NCBI GenBank assembly: GCA_963766295.1
Contig: CAVXYW010000001.1
Coordinates: 124,001-188,000, forward strand
Direction: 5' to 3'
Length of the DNA: 64,000 nucleotides
Source: JBBDRJ01 sp963766295
GTDB taxonomy: Bacteria > Actinomycetota > JAICYB01
A program made the position numbers and the translations under genes. The notes below the pieces were generated by a model. It was given only the letters and a program-made list of their open reading frames with translations. It had not been told where the DNA came from and did not search any database. This document shows positions 25,737 through 35,016 of this stretch, one piece after another; the first letter of the stretch is position 1, and each line of letters begins with the position of its first letter.

Positions 25737-28700
25737 ATGAGCCGTACCTCTGGATCGCGCAGCCGTAGGTCGATCGTCACATTCCTTGTTGTGCTTCTAA
25801 TGCCGCTGGCCGCACAGGCAACTTGGCTCGCGCAGTCTGCATCCGCCGGCAGGCCTGTACCCGTGACCGGCAACAACCAGGATGGCGACACGCAGAGCGA
25901 AACCGCCCAAACCGGCGCGTCCAACAGCGGCGACGCGGTGGGCGGCCAGGTCGTCGGGGTCAATTCGACCGGCGGCGAAACTTCGGTTGACGCCACCAAC
26001 CGCTCTGAGGACGTCGACCTGGAAAGCGGCGGCGCCACAGGGGCCAACACGGTCGATGGCTTCGTCGGCCACCAGGCGAGCGGGGACGGAGACGTCGGCT
26101 TTACGGAACAGAGCTGTTTCCTGAACAACACCACCGGCTCCAACACTTGCAACGTTGAAGCATTGGCCGTTGCTTCTAACAGCCAGGGGAGCGAGAACAG
26201 CTCCGATATTGCTCAGGCGGCAGACGCCACGACCGGCGACGCCGTCGGTGGCCAGGTCATCGGCGTCGTGTCGGGCGGCATCACCGACATCACGGCGAGT
26301 AACACCTCCGAGGATGTCGACGTCGAGACCGGGGACGCGAGCGCGACCAACTCGGCAACGGTTTTCGCTGGTCTTTTGGCGTCGGCCGAGACCACCGTGC
26401 TTTTCGCCAGCCAGGAATGTGGAAACTTCGACCAGACCGGCGATACGGGCACGATCGCACCCATCGGGAACACCATCAACTGCATCGACAACTTCAACGC
26501 CAATGCAATTAACACTCAGGACGGCGACAACTCTTCGGACTTGACTCAAGCTTCCGATGCAACATCTGGCGACGGAGTGGGCGGCCAGGTTATCGGCGTG
26601 GTTTCGCCCGGCAACACGACGATCGACGCGACCAACTCTTCCGAAGACCTCGACATCGAAACTGGTAACGCGACGTCGGCCAACAACGCTGACGTGTTCG
26701 CCGGACTGTCGGCTACGGCCAACGGCGGGGCCTTCGCCGCATTCACTAGCTGCGGCAACATCACTCAGGACGAGACGGGTGGCGGTGCTGCAATCATCGC
26801 GCCGGTCGGCAACACGATCGAGTGTGAGAACAACAACTCCGGCAACGCCCAGAACACCCAAGACGGCGACAACGCCTCAGACCTCGCTCAAGCCGCCAAC
26901 ACGACAACGGGTGACGGCGTCGGTGGTCAAGTAATAGGCGCAGTTTCCAGCGGCAACACCGACATCGTGGCGTCCAACAGCTCGGAAGACGTCGACATCG
27001 AGACAGGCGACGCGAACTCCACGAACAACGCCAACGTCGACGTCGGACTCACGGCCGATGCGTCGGGCGGGGCACTGCTGACGGCCAACATCTGCGGCAA
27101 TATCGACCAAACGGAAGAGGGAAGCGGCGGCGCCCTCGTAGCACCCGTCGGCAACACCGTCGTGTGCGAGAACAACAACTCCGCGGATTCCACCAACGAG
27201 CAAACCGGAGACAACTCCTCCGACCTCGCCCAGGCCGCCGACTCCGCTTCGGGCGATGGCGTGGGCGGCCAGGTTCTCGGTGTGGTTTCGAGCGGCGATA
27301 CCTCGATCGACGCCACCAACTCATCAAGCGATATCGACATCGAGACCGGCGATGCCGCGTCGACCAACAACGCCGACGTGGCCGTTGGGATGCTCGCCGA
27401 CTCAGGCGGCGGCGCACTGCTGACCGCTAATGTCTGCGGAAACATCATCCAAACCGAAACCGGCGGAGTGCTCGCCGCCGGCGCAGCGATCGCACCGATC
27501 GGTAACACGACCGAGTGCGTGAACGACAACTCAGCCACTTCCGATAACACGCAGGACGGCGACAACGCGTCCAACCTTGGGCAAGCGGCCAATGCGACTT
27601 CCGGCGACGGTGTTGGCGGTCAGGTCATAGGCGCCGTCACCAGTGGTACCACCGACATCGTCGCGGCCAACACTTCCGATGACGTCGACATCGAGACGGG
27701 CGACGCCAACTCCACGAACGACGCGGACGTAGCCGTCGGTTTGTCTGCCGACGCCAGCGGTGGATCGCTGCTGACTGCAAACGTCTGCGGGAACATCGTG
27801 CAAAACGAGTCCGGAACTGGCGGTGCATTGATCGCCCCGGTCGTCAACGAAACCGAGTGCGAGAACGACAACTCTGCCGAGGCCGACAACGAGCAGACCG
27901 GCGACAACGACGCCGACCTTACTCAAGCCGCCGACGCCGCATCAGGCGACGGCGTGGGCGGTCAGGTGCTTGGCGTGGTCTCCAGCGGCGACACGTCGGT
28001 CGATGCGACCAACTCGTCGCAGGACATCGACATCGAGACGGGCGACGCCGATTCGAGCAACAACGCCGACGTGGCGGTCGGGCTGCTGGGCACACCTGAG
28101 GGCGGCGCGCTCGTGGCTGCCAACATCTGCGCCAACATCGTCCAGACGGAAACCGGTGCGGGGGCCGCGATCATCGCGCCCGTCGGAAACGAAGTCGAGT
28201 GCGCGAACGAGAGCGGAGCCTCGACCGACAACGAGCAGGAAGGCGACAACGCTTCCGATCTTGCTCAGGCTTCCAACGCGACAACTGGGGACGGTGTGGG
28301 TGGTCAGGTGATCGGAGCCGTCACCAGCGGCAGCGCCGACATCGTTGCGGCCAACACTTCCGAAGACGTCGACATCGAGACAGGCGATGCCGATTCCTCG
28401 AACGACGCCGGAGTAGCCGTTGGACAGCAGGCCGGCTCCGACGGCGCAGTCCGGACTGGGGGTCAACCTGTGCGGGAACATCCTCACGACCGATGCAGCT
28501 GTGGCCCCTACGGGTAACGAGGTCGAGTGCGAGGTCGAGGCCTCAGCTGAGTCGACCAACGATCAGGAGGGCGACAACGCTGCCGACCTGACTCAGGCGG
28601 CGGACGCCTCGACCGGCGACGGAGTGGGCGGACAGGTGATCGGCGTGGTTTCCGTCGGTGACACATCGATCGATGCGACCAACGAGTCGCGGGAAATCGA

Positions 28701-29094
28701 CGCCTCGACGGGCGACGCCGACGCAAACAACACGGCCGAGCTCGACGTCGGTCAATTGGCAGATGCGGCGGGTGGCTTCGGCTTGATCCTCAACATCTGC
28801 GGTGACGACGACCCGACCTGCGACATAGACCTCGAGGCGGACGCCACCAACTTTATGGACGGCGACATCGACAGCGACTTGTCTCAAACAGCCAACGCAG
28901 CATCCGGCGACGCTGTCGGTGGCCAGGTCGTCGGTGCAGTTGCGCCTGCTGGTGGTTCGGCAGACTTGGTCGTGGCGAACACCTCGGAGGGCGTCGACTT
29001 GGATAGCGGGTCGGCCGACCAGGACAACTCGGACACGGAGTTCGTGGGCCAGCAAAGCTTCGGCGAAGCCGATCTGATCCTGCTCGGGTTGTAA
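25737..29094 (+). CDS. Large secreted repeat protein B (10 repeats), with one frame break
   Basis: About 1118 residues if one extra base near 28441-28462 is removed. The first frame ends at 28517 and the second frame continues the same repeat (QSGLGVNLCGN...). A Sec signal peptide (SIVTFLVVLLMPLAAQA, cleavage near QSASA) is followed by ten repeats of about 114 residues. Consensus pieces are QDGDNASDLAQAADATSGDG, GGQVIG, DATNSSEDVDIETGDA, NNADVAVGL and a cysteine pair in CGNI...APVGNTxEC. The mature protein as read has no lysine at all and very few arginines, so it is extremely acidic. Repeats 4, 6, 8 and 5, 7, 9 form two alternating types. It shares architecture with protein A. Secretion is well supported; the function (surface layer, matrix fibre, Ca2+-binding adhesin) is inference. 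Confidence 0.8.
25870..29060 (+). repeat. Tandem coding repeats of protein B, about 341 bp period with a two-unit superperiod
   Basis: GGQV codons recur near 25941, 26246, 26579, 26922, 27264, 27616, 27957, 28300, 28626 and 28916. The central spacings are 341-352 bp. Units alternate between a GAV(S/T)SG...DIVAANTSEDVD type and a GVVSSGDTSIDATNSS type, giving a repeat of about 690 bp. This indicates that the array last grew by copying unit pairs. Confidence 0.8.
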
Positions 29095-29139
29095 ACGGTC
29101 GGTCTTAGCCGCTTCGTTCGCGCCTGCTAACGTGTCGGC

Positions 29140-29592
29140 GTGACATCTGACGGAGTGTCAGACAGGCTCGCGCTGTCCGACGTGTTGGACGCCTACGCGC
29201 GCGGCATCGACACCAAAGACTTCGCACTTGTCCAGTCGCTGTTCACCGACGACGCAGCCCTTGACTACACGGCCTTCGGAGGGCCCAAGGGCACTGCAGC
29301 CAAGGTCTTCGACTGGATAGCCAACGCCGTCACCGCCTTCCCGATGACCCAGCACCACATCACGAACCGCGTCTTCTCGATCGACGGAGATGAAGCGACG
29401 AGCACGGCCGACCTCCTGGCCGTCATGGGTATGGGGTCAGGAGACGGCAAGCTGAACATGATGTTTACCGGCGGGATCTACAAGGACACGTTCCAGCGCA
29501 CAGCGCAGGGCTGGAAGATCTCACAGCGGGTGTGCGACCGCGGATGGATGGCGAGCGGTCCGGAAGCCACCGGACCGAGCGGGCCGGCCTAG
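29140..29592 (+). CDS. SnoaL-like (NTF2-fold) protein
   Basis: This 150-residue protein of the SnoaL_4-type group has the N-terminal helix LSDVLDAYARGIDTKDFALVQSLFTDDAALDY, QHHITNRVFSIDGDEA in the middle strand, and WKISQRVCDRGWMAS at the end. Related proteins act in degradation of cyclic or aromatic compounds as dehydratase-like or binding factors. The start is uncertain. GTG at 29140 puts the operator at 29146-29162 inside the first codons. GTG at 29155 is the alternative. It heads an operon with an SDR, an LLM and a YciI protein. Confidence 0.8.
   Translation: MTSDGVSDRLALSDVLDAYARGIDTKDFALVQSLFTDDAALDYTAFGGPKGTAAKVFDWIANAVTAFPMTQHHITNRVFSIDGDEATSTADLLAVMGMGSGDGKLNMMFTGGIYKDTFQRTAQGWKISQRVCDRGWMASGPEATGPSGPA
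29146..29162. promoter_or_regulatory. TCTGAC-N5-GTCAGA operator over a gene start
   Basis: This perfect palindrome (spacer GGAGT) overlaps the first codons of the SnoaL-like gene. If the transcript is leaderless from about 29140, a bound repressor would cover the transcription and translation start. Confidence 0.65.
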
Positions 29593-29596
29593 CCCG

Positions 29597-30379
29597 ATGA
29601 CCGACGCCCTACTTACCGGCAAGGTCGCCGTCGTCACAGGCGTGGGTCCGGGGATCGGAAGAGCTGCTGCCATCGCGCTAGCCGAAGCCGGAGCGGATGT
29701 CGCACTGGGTGCACGCACCGAGAGCAACCTAACGCAGGTTGCCAACGAGGTCGCCGCCACCGGACGTCGTGTCGTTTGGCACGCAACCAACATCGCCGAG
29801 GCCGATGATTGCAACGAGCTCGCACGCAAAGCAGTTGAGGAGCTCGGACGGATCGACATCCTCGTCCAGAACGCCTTCATGCATCCGAACTTCAGCACCA
29901 TCGAGCAAGCCAGCCCCGAGGATTGGCGGCGCGCCTACAAGGTGAACGTGATCGGGACGCTTCAGATGATCCAGGCCGTGCTGCCGCACATGGGTGAGGG
30001 TTCGTCGATCGTCGTGACGAACTCGATGTCGGCACGTAACTCCGAACCGAGTTCCGGCGCTTATGCGGCGTCGAAGTCCGCGCTGTTGTCCATGGTTCGA
30101 ACGTTGGCGCAAGAGATCGGAGGACGAGGCATCCGTGTTAATTCCGTCCTGCCGGGATGGGTCGAGGGCCAGTCGCTCGACGTCTACTTCGGTTGGATGG
30201 CGCAGGAGCGGGGAACCACACCGGAACAGGTGCACAAAGAGATCGCTGCGGAAACGGCGCTGAACCGAATCGTCACTCCCGAGGACGTTGCCGGCGCCAT
30301 CGTCTTCCTGGCCTCGGGTCTCGCGCACGGCGTTACGGGCATCCAACTCGATGTGAACGGCGGGCACTGGCTGCCTTGA
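29597..30379 (+). CDS. Short-chain dehydrogenase/reductase
   Basis: This 260-residue classical SDR has TGVGPGIG in the cofactor loop and LGARTES after strand 2, suggesting NADP preference. QNAF replaces the usual NNAG motif. YAASKSAL carries Tyr-Lys, and the C-terminus LDVNGGHWLP is typical. The start lies 4 bases after the SnoaL stop, and TGATG joins it to the LLM gene. A ketone/alcohol step in the same pathway is inferred. Confidence 0.87.
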   Translation: MTDALLTGKVAVVTGVGPGIGRAAAIALAEAGADVALGARTESNLTQVANEVAATGRRVVWHATNIAEADDCNELARKAVEELGRIDILVQNAFMHPNFSTIEQASPEDWRRAYKVNVIGTLQMIQAVLPHMGEGSSIVVTNSMSARNSEPSSGAYAASKSALLSMVRTLAQEIGGRGIRVNSVLPGWVEGQSLDVYFGWMAQERGTTPEQVHKEIAAETALNRIVTPEDVAGAIVFLASGLAHGVTGIQLDVNGGHWLP

Positions 30380-31242
30380 TGAAGTTCTGGCACGCCCTGC
30401 CGTTCATGGATCCGGCCGAGGCCATCGCCTTGGCCGAGACTTCGGAGGATTCGGGTTATGACGGCATCACCATCCCCGATCATCTCTTCTATCCGAAGGA
30501 TCTGAAGTCGCAGTACCTGTACTCCGACGACGGGAAGCCGGGCTTCACACCCGAGTCGCCGTGGCCCGAGCCGTGGTCGCTGATCTGCGCGATGGCCGCG
30601 AGAACGAAAAAGATCCGGTTCACGACGAACGTCTACATCGCACCGATGCGGGACATATTCACGGTGGCGAAGGCCGTATCGACGGCCGCGGTTCTGTCCA
30701 GCAATCGCGTGGCACTTGGAGTCGGAGCCGGCTGGATGCGCGAAGAGTTCGACGCAACCGGCCAGGACTTCGACACGCGCGGCAAACGGCTCGAGGAGAT
30801 GATCAGCGCGCTACGCAAGATCTGGTCGGGAGACTGGGCCGAATACCACGGCGACCACATCGACTTCCCTGCGATCAAGATGTCGCCTGCTCCTTCCGAG
30901 CCGATCCCCATCTACATCGGTGGGCACAGTCCGGTGGCGATCAGGCGGGCAGCCGGCCTCGCCGATGGATGGATCGGTGTCGACTACAAGCTCGAGGAAG
31001 CAGAAGAGATCGTGCGGAAGATCCGAACTCGGCGAGAGAAGGTAGGCCGGGGGGACGAACCCTTCGAGATGATCCTCGCTCTCTGGGCGCACATCGACGC
31101 CGACCTGTGCCGCCGCTTCGAGAACATGGGCGTAACGGGCTTCATGTGCGCGCCCTGGATGTTCACGAAGGACAAGACCGTTCAGGGCCGCGTCGACGCT
31201 ACGAAGAGATTCGCCGACGAGATCATCGCGAAGGTTCGTTAG
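30379..31242 (+). CDS. F420-dependent luciferase-like oxidoreductase
   Basis: This 287-residue LLM protein starts MKFWHALPF and has the family elements DGITIPDHLF, ALGVGAGWMREEF (phosphate-binding region) and IPIYIGGHSPVAIRRAAGLADGW, which are characteristic of the TIGR03619-type F420-dependent group. It should reduce or oxidise a ketone or oxygenate a small organic substrate with F420. Overlaps at both ends (TGATG and TAGTG) fix the start and show translational coupling with the SDR and YciI genes. Confidence 0.87.
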   Translation: MKFWHALPFMDPAEAIALAETSEDSGYDGITIPDHLFYPKDLKSQYLYSDDGKPGFTPESPWPEPWSLICAMAARTKKIRFTTNVYIAPMRDIFTVAKAVSTAAVLSSNRVALGVGAGWMREEFDATGQDFDTRGKRLEEMISALRKIWSGDWAEYHGDHIDFPAIKMSPAPSEPIPIYIGGHSPVAIRRAAGLADGWIGVDYKLEEAEEIVRKIRTRREKVGRGDEPFEMILALWAHIDADLCRRFENMGVTGFMCAPWMFTKDKTVQGRVDATKRFADEIIAKVR

Positions 31243-31541
31243 TGCCCGAGTGGATCTACTTCATCCACGCACCGCGCGAGAACTTCGCAGAGACGATGAC
31301 CGACGATGAAACGGCTGTTTGGGGTGAGCACTTCCAAAGACTTCAACGACTCCACGCCGAAGGGACGATGATCCTCGTCGGCCCTACACTTGGTCCGGTT
31401 AACACCGGCATTGCGATCTTCGAAGCTCCGGACGAAGACGCCGCGCGGAAGATCATGGAGGAGGATCCGGCGATCTCGAGCGGTATCGGGCGCGGTGAGC
31501 TTCGTCCCTTCAGGGTTTCTCTGTTGCGCGGTCACGAGTAG
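31242..31541 (+). CDS. YciI-like protein
   Basis: This 99-residue protein has the ferredoxin-like YciI fold: FIHAPRENF at the start, HFQRLQRLHAEGTMILVGP in the first helix and strand, and EDEDAARKIMEEDP-type residues before the last strand. It keeps the conserved His-Asp region in part. YciI proteins can act as small hydrolases or dehalogenases, as in 5-chloro-2-hydroxyhydroquinone dechlorination. The GTG start shares its G with the LLM stop. Confidence 0.78.
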   Translation: MPEWIYFIHAPRENFAETMTDDETAVWGEHFQRLQRLHAEGTMILVGPTLGPVNTGIAIFEAPDEDAARKIMEEDPAISSGIGRGELRPFRVSLLRGHE

Positions 31542-31544
31542 ATC

Positions 31545-31922
31545 TTGGTCACAGGGCTCCCACTTGCGCTGCTTCGCATCGAGGGAGCGGCAATGCTCGC
31601 AGGATCTTTGTATCTCTATTCCAAGTTCGGGCAATCGTGGATCTTGTTTGCGGCGCTCCTGCTGGCGCCGGATGTGTCTGCAGCCGGATACCTGTTCGGG
31701 AGCCGCATCGGAGCCTTCGCCTACAACGCGGCTCACATTGAGCTGGGCCCCGTTGTTCTAGCGGCGATCGGTGTCGGCGGTCACCATCCGCTGCTTTGGT
31801 CGCTCGCGCTCATCTGGCTGGCCCATATCGGAGTGGATCGCGCTCTTGGGCTCGGCCTGAAGTATCCGACCGACTTCCGGGACACGCACCTCGGAAAGAT
31901 GGGGAAGGTCCTGAGCGACTAA
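31545..31922 (+). CDS. DUF4260 membrane protein
   Basis: This 125-residue integral membrane protein has about four hydrophobic helices (AAMLAGSLYLYSKFG, SWILFAALLLAPDVSAAGYLFG, IELGPVVLAAIGVGG, LWSLALIWLAHIGVDRALG) and the C-terminal KYPTDFRDTHLGKMGK. These features fit the DUF4260 family, whose role is unknown. The TTG start is three bases after the YciI stop. It is convergent with the dehydrogenase at 31923, with no base between the stops. Confidence 0.75.
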   Translation: MVTGLPLALLRIEGAAMLAGSLYLYSKFGQSWILFAALLLAPDVSAAGYLFGSRIGAFAYNAAHIELGPVVLAAIGVGGHHPLLWSLALIWLAHIGVDRALGLGLKYPTDFRDTHLGKMGKVLSD

Positions 31923-33023
31923 CTATTTAGCGCCCGACGCAACCGCGTCGGGAGTAACCAGCGGAACTTCGGCGTCCAGCTCGGCTGCCGCGATGATCTC
32001 TTCGAGTCGGCGGGGGGCAAACCACGTCATTTCGAGCTGCTTAGCGCGGCGCATGAACAGCTGGATGTCGATGTCCAACGTGAATCCGATACCGCCGAAG
32101 ACTTGGTGTCCGAACTTTGCGGTCTTTCGGAACACGTCGCACGCGTAGTACTTGGCCATCGCGGCCAGCGCAGGGGCGTCGGGACGACGCTCGGCCAACG
32201 TCCAAGCGGCCTGGTGGACCAATGCGCGCGCTCCGTCGATCTCGGTTCGCAGATCGGCCAATGGGTGCGCCATCGCCTGGAATGCTCCGATCGGGCGGTC
32301 GAATTGAACCCTCTCGTTCGCGTACTCGACGGATATCTCGTGCGCTTTCGCGGCCGCACCGACGGCGTAAGCGGCGACGGCGACCAGAGCCGGCTGCGTG
32401 GCTTGCAGGAACCGACCCCATCCCCGCCCAACGATCTCAGCGGGAGCGTTTTCGAACGTCACTCGATATCTCGCGTCGGATGCAAGCGTTCCCTCGAGTT
32501 CGAGGGTGACACCGTTCTGGTTTGGATCGACCGAGACAAGAACTATTCCTTCGTTGTCACGCGCCAACACGATCATTTCCGTAGCCGAGCTGGCGAAGGG
32601 AACGAGGATCTTCGTTCCGGTGACGGTCGAGCCATCGAACACCGTCGCGATCCCTTCTTCGGTGTCCGATCTCTCGGCCTCGTGCCAAGCCAGCGTAACG
32701 ACGCCGTTCGCGCGACCGAGAAGCTCCGCTCCGAATACCGCCGTTTCGATGTAAGGAGACGGCGCCAACGCACGTCCGAGCTCTTCCGAGACCACCGACA
32801 CCTCGATCGGAAGCCAGCCGGCGCCGCCCTTTTCCTCCGGAACGAGGAGCGTGAGCAGGTCCATGCGGCCGAGCTCCGTCCAAAGGTCTTCGGTATAGCC
32901 CTTGGGATCGGACTCGAGGGACCGGACGATCTCGACGGACGACAGGCGATCGCACAAAGACCGGACGGCCTCGCGCAGCATCTCCTGGGTTTCGGACAGC
33001 CTCAGATCCATTCGGGTCTCCAT
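31923..33023 (-). CDS. Acyl-CoA dehydrogenase, short partner subunit
   Basis: This 366-residue homologue has a divergent middle domain and a conserved C-terminal region with NERVQFDRPIGAFQAMAHPLAD and GHQVFGGIGFTLDIDIQLFMRRAK. It resembles the short beta subunit of heteromeric FadE enzymes. The likely long partner is the (broken) gene at 35017 in the same operon. The start is 33023 or 33011 (MDLRLSETQ). Both overlap the MaoC gene. A hairpin with an 8-bp stem lies inside its last codons. Confidence 0.83.
   Translation of the reverse strand: METRMDLRLSETQEMLREAVRSLCDRLSSVEIVRSLESDPKGYTEDLWTELGRMDLLTLLVPEEKGGAGWLPIEVSVVSEELGRALAPSPYIETAVFGAELLGRANGVVTLAWHEAERSDTEEGIATVFDGSTVTGTKILVPFASSATEMIVLARDNEGIVLVSVDPNQNGVTLELEGTLASDARYRVTFENAPAEIVGRGWGRFLQATQPALVAVAAYAVGAAAKAHEISVEYANERVQFDRPIGAFQAMAHPLADLRTEIDGARALVHQAAWTLAERRPDAPALAAMAKYYACDVFRKTAKFGHQVFGGIGFTLDIDIQLFMRRAKQLEMTWFAPRRLEEIIAAAELDAEVPLVTPDAVASGAK
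31933..31952. terminator. Small hairpin between convergent genes
   Basis: CCCGACGC and GCGTCGGG pair around the loop AACC (8-bp stem). It lies in the 3' end of the dehydrogenase gene, 10 bases past the DUF4260 stop. It may end transcription of the rightward operon. Without a T-tract the call is weak. Confidence 0.4.
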
Positions 33024-33478
33024 TCATCACCGCGGCGTTGCCACGGGTTGTCGTCATCGGAAGTGGGGACGGCGATGCGCGCGCGGCACTCGGTGGCCAC
33101 CTCACCCTCGACGGTGAGCATCAGATCGACATCAACCCACCCGACACCGGCTTCATCGGTAGACGTTGCCGTGACGGTGCCGTCAAAGGTCAGCTTGTCC
33201 CCTGCACACACCGACTTCTTCATCTTGAAGCGGAGCTTTCCGAGTCTCCCCTTCGGTCCCGTCCAATCGGTTAGGTATCGCTCGATCCATCCGGCTTGGT
33301 TGGGCGTGTTCAGGAAGATGTCCTTCACCTTCACGCGCTCGACGGCCCAGTGAGTGTCGTGATGCTGCGGCTGCCAATCACGTGACGACGACGCCCCCAT
33401 CACGACGTGGCGCGCGCGGACCTTCACGTCGAGGGTCGGCAGCTTGTCGCCGGTTGAGATCGAGCCGAGGGTCGTCAT
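33002..33478 (-). CDS. MaoC-like hydratase subunit (catalytic type)
   Basis: This 158-residue hot-dog protein has the hydratase-2 motif in SSRDWQPQHHDTHWA, where Asp and His are placed as in R-specific enoyl-CoA hydratases. PNQAGWIERYLTDWTGPKGRL follows. Its gene overlaps the next MaoC-type gene upstream by ATGA, so the two probably form a heterodimer like mycobacterial ChsH1-ChsH2 or HadAB, with this subunit carrying the active site. It would hydrate the product of the neighbouring acyl-CoA dehydrogenase. Confidence 0.83.
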   Translation of the reverse strand: MTTLGSISTGDKLPTLDVKVRARHVVMGASSSRDWQPQHHDTHWAVERVKVKDIFLNTPNQAGWIERYLTDWTGPKGRLGKLRFKMKKSVCAGDKLTFDGTVTATSTDEAGVGWVDVDLMLTVEGEVATECRARIAVPTSDDDNPWQRRGDEWRPEWI

Positions 33479-33975
33479 CGTTGGTAGCTGAACATCTCGT
33501 AGGTCTCGACGCCCTTGACCTCACCGGTCTGATCGCGGTGGGTGACATCGATCGTCCAGAAGCGCCCGGTGCCCACCCGCGTCGTCTTTTCTTCGCTGAT
33601 CTCGCGGATCGACTGCGTGGTCGTGATGCGCTCTCCCGGACGCACCGGCGCATGCAGCGTCATCTCGCTCGCCGACACCACACCGTCGGGAAGATCGAAC
33701 GCCTCTTTCAGATCGAAGTGAAGCGATAGCGGCATCGACGTGTCCTTGCGGCCCGGGACGAACTGCAGCGGACGCATCCAGACCGAGAGCATGGACGGGG
33801 GTGCGATCCAGCCTTCGGTAACTTCCTTCGCCAACGCTTCGTCCCAGAAAAGAGGGTTCGCGTTTTCGGTGGCCTCGAGCCAGTGAAGGATGTATCCGCG
33901 TTCGCACTCGATGTCGCCGGGCGGGTCGGTGTGCTCCTTGCCCACCCAATCCTCGACGCGAGCTTTGGTCTTCAC
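33475..33975 (-). CDS. MaoC/FAS1-type dehydratase partner subunit
   Basis: This 166-residue hot-dog protein resembles the N-terminal MaoC dehydratase (FAS1-like) domain: HWLEATENANPLFWDEALAKE, WIAPPSMLSVWMRPL, and RPGERITTTQSIREISEEKTTRVG. It has asparagine-proline where the catalytic Asp/His pair would be, so it is probably the substrate-binding half of a heterodimer with the gene at 33002. A GTG start overlaps the CaiB stop (GTGA). Unlike ChsH2 it has no fused DUF35 domain. Confidence 0.8.
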   Translation of the reverse strand: MKTKARVEDWVGKEHTDPPGDIECERGYILHWLEATENANPLFWDEALAKEVTEGWIAPPSMLSVWMRPLQFVPGRKDTSMPLSLHFDLKEAFDLPDGVVSASEMTLHAPVRPGERITTTQSIREISEEKTTRVGTGRFWTIDVTHRDQTGEVKGVETYEMFSYQR

Positions 33976-35012
33976 TTGTCGGCTCCAGCGATCAACGGTC
34001 CCAGTTGTTTGAAGCGCCCGTGTTCGGGGTGCTCGGCTTCCGCAAGGACGCCTCGAGCCGCGAGTTGCGGGTGCGATGGCACCTCATCGATGGTGAGCAC
34101 CGGAGCCACGCACGTGTCGGCCGGGGCCAACTCGGTCACCCATTCGTCACGGTCGCGTTCGGCGAAGGCGGCGCGGAACTCGGCTCGGATCTCGTCCTGA
34201 GCCTTGTCGTCGAATTGCTTGGACGAGTAGTGCTCCAGCCCCAGCGCTCGGCAGAGGTTGGAGAAGAACTGGTGCTCGATCGCGCCGACCGAGATCCACT
34301 TGGCGTCGCGGCATTCGTAGACGTCGTAGCAGGCGTAGCGTCCGGTGAGGAGAGTCGTGCCGGGTCCAGCCTCTTCACGCGTGGCGAGGTGCTGATCGAT
34401 CTGCAATGCCATCAAGTAGAGGACGCCCTCTGTCGTCGACACGTCCAGATAGGCACCCTCGCCGGTTCGTTCTCTGCGCAACAACGCGGCCAGGATCGAG
34501 ATCGCGGCTTGCATGCCTCCGCCGGCCGAGTCGGCGACCGTCGCACCGGGAAGGGCCGGGCCCCCATCGGCGCGCGGGCTCTGGCAAGACAGGTAGCCGC
34601 CGACGGCCAGGTAGTTGAGATCGTGTCCGGCCCACTGTGCCGCCGGACCGTCCTGCCCATAGCCGGTAACGGCGGCGTACACGATTCGCGGATTTCGTTC
34701 GCGCACGGCTTCGAACCCGATGCCCAAACGGTCGGCGACGCCGGGACGATAGGACTCGACGATCGCGTCGGCCGTCGATGCCAGCGCGAGGAACTCTTCG
34801 CGTCCTTCGTCGGACTTCAGATCGATCGCGAACGCTTCTCGGTTCCCCGTCCGGCGCCGTAGGAGTGGAAGGGCGGTTCGAGGCGACCTTGCTGACTCGG
34901 GCGCCGCGACCTTGACCACGCGCGCACCGAGATCGGCGAGCAACCAGGTGCAACGGGAGCCGGGACCAACCGACGAAAGATCGAGGACGGTGAAACCTTC
35001 TAGAAGCGCCAT
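33972..35012 (-). CDS. CaiB/BaiF CoA-transferase or alpha-methylacyl-CoA racemase
   Basis: This 346-residue family III CoA-transferase-fold protein has LEGFTVLDLSSVGPG, LLADLGARVVKVAAPES, DLKSDEGREEFLALASTAD and GHDLNYLAVGG near residue 129. The GHD sequence matches the His-Asp of alpha-methylacyl-CoA racemases (AMACR, Mcr) better than the formyl-CoA transferase pattern. A racemase would prepare the (S)-2-methylacyl-CoA for the dehydrogenase in the same operon, as in sterol side-chain oxidation. Transferase activity is the alternative. Confidence 0.85.
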   Translation of the reverse strand: MALLEGFTVLDLSSVGPGSRCTWLLADLGARVVKVAAPESARSPRTALPLLRRRTGNREAFAIDLKSDEGREEFLALASTADAIVESYRPGVADRLGIGFEAVRERNPRIVYAAVTGYGQDGPAAQWAGHDLNYLAVGGYLSCQSPRADGGPALPGATVADSAGGGMQAAISILAALLRRERTGEGAYLDVSTTEGVLYLMALQIDQHLATREEAGPGTTLLTGRYACYDVYECRDAKWISVGAIEHQFFSNLCRALGLEHYSSKQFDDKAQDEIRAEFRAAFAERDRDEWVTELAPADTCVAPVLTIDEVPSHPQLAARGVLAEAEHPEHGRFKQLGPLIAGADK

Positions 35013-35016
35013 CTCT

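Noticed and set aside
23984..26861. Long minus-strand open frames (up to 354 codons) across both repeat genes
   Set aside because: They arise from the biased codons of the forward repeats, have no ribosome-binding sites or family motifs, and break at the ends of the arrays.
23240..29060. Regularly spaced repeats considered as CRISPR or as a non-coding satellite
   Set aside because: Unit length is about 312-341 bp, the frame is open throughout, and variation is mostly synonymous, so they are protein repeats.
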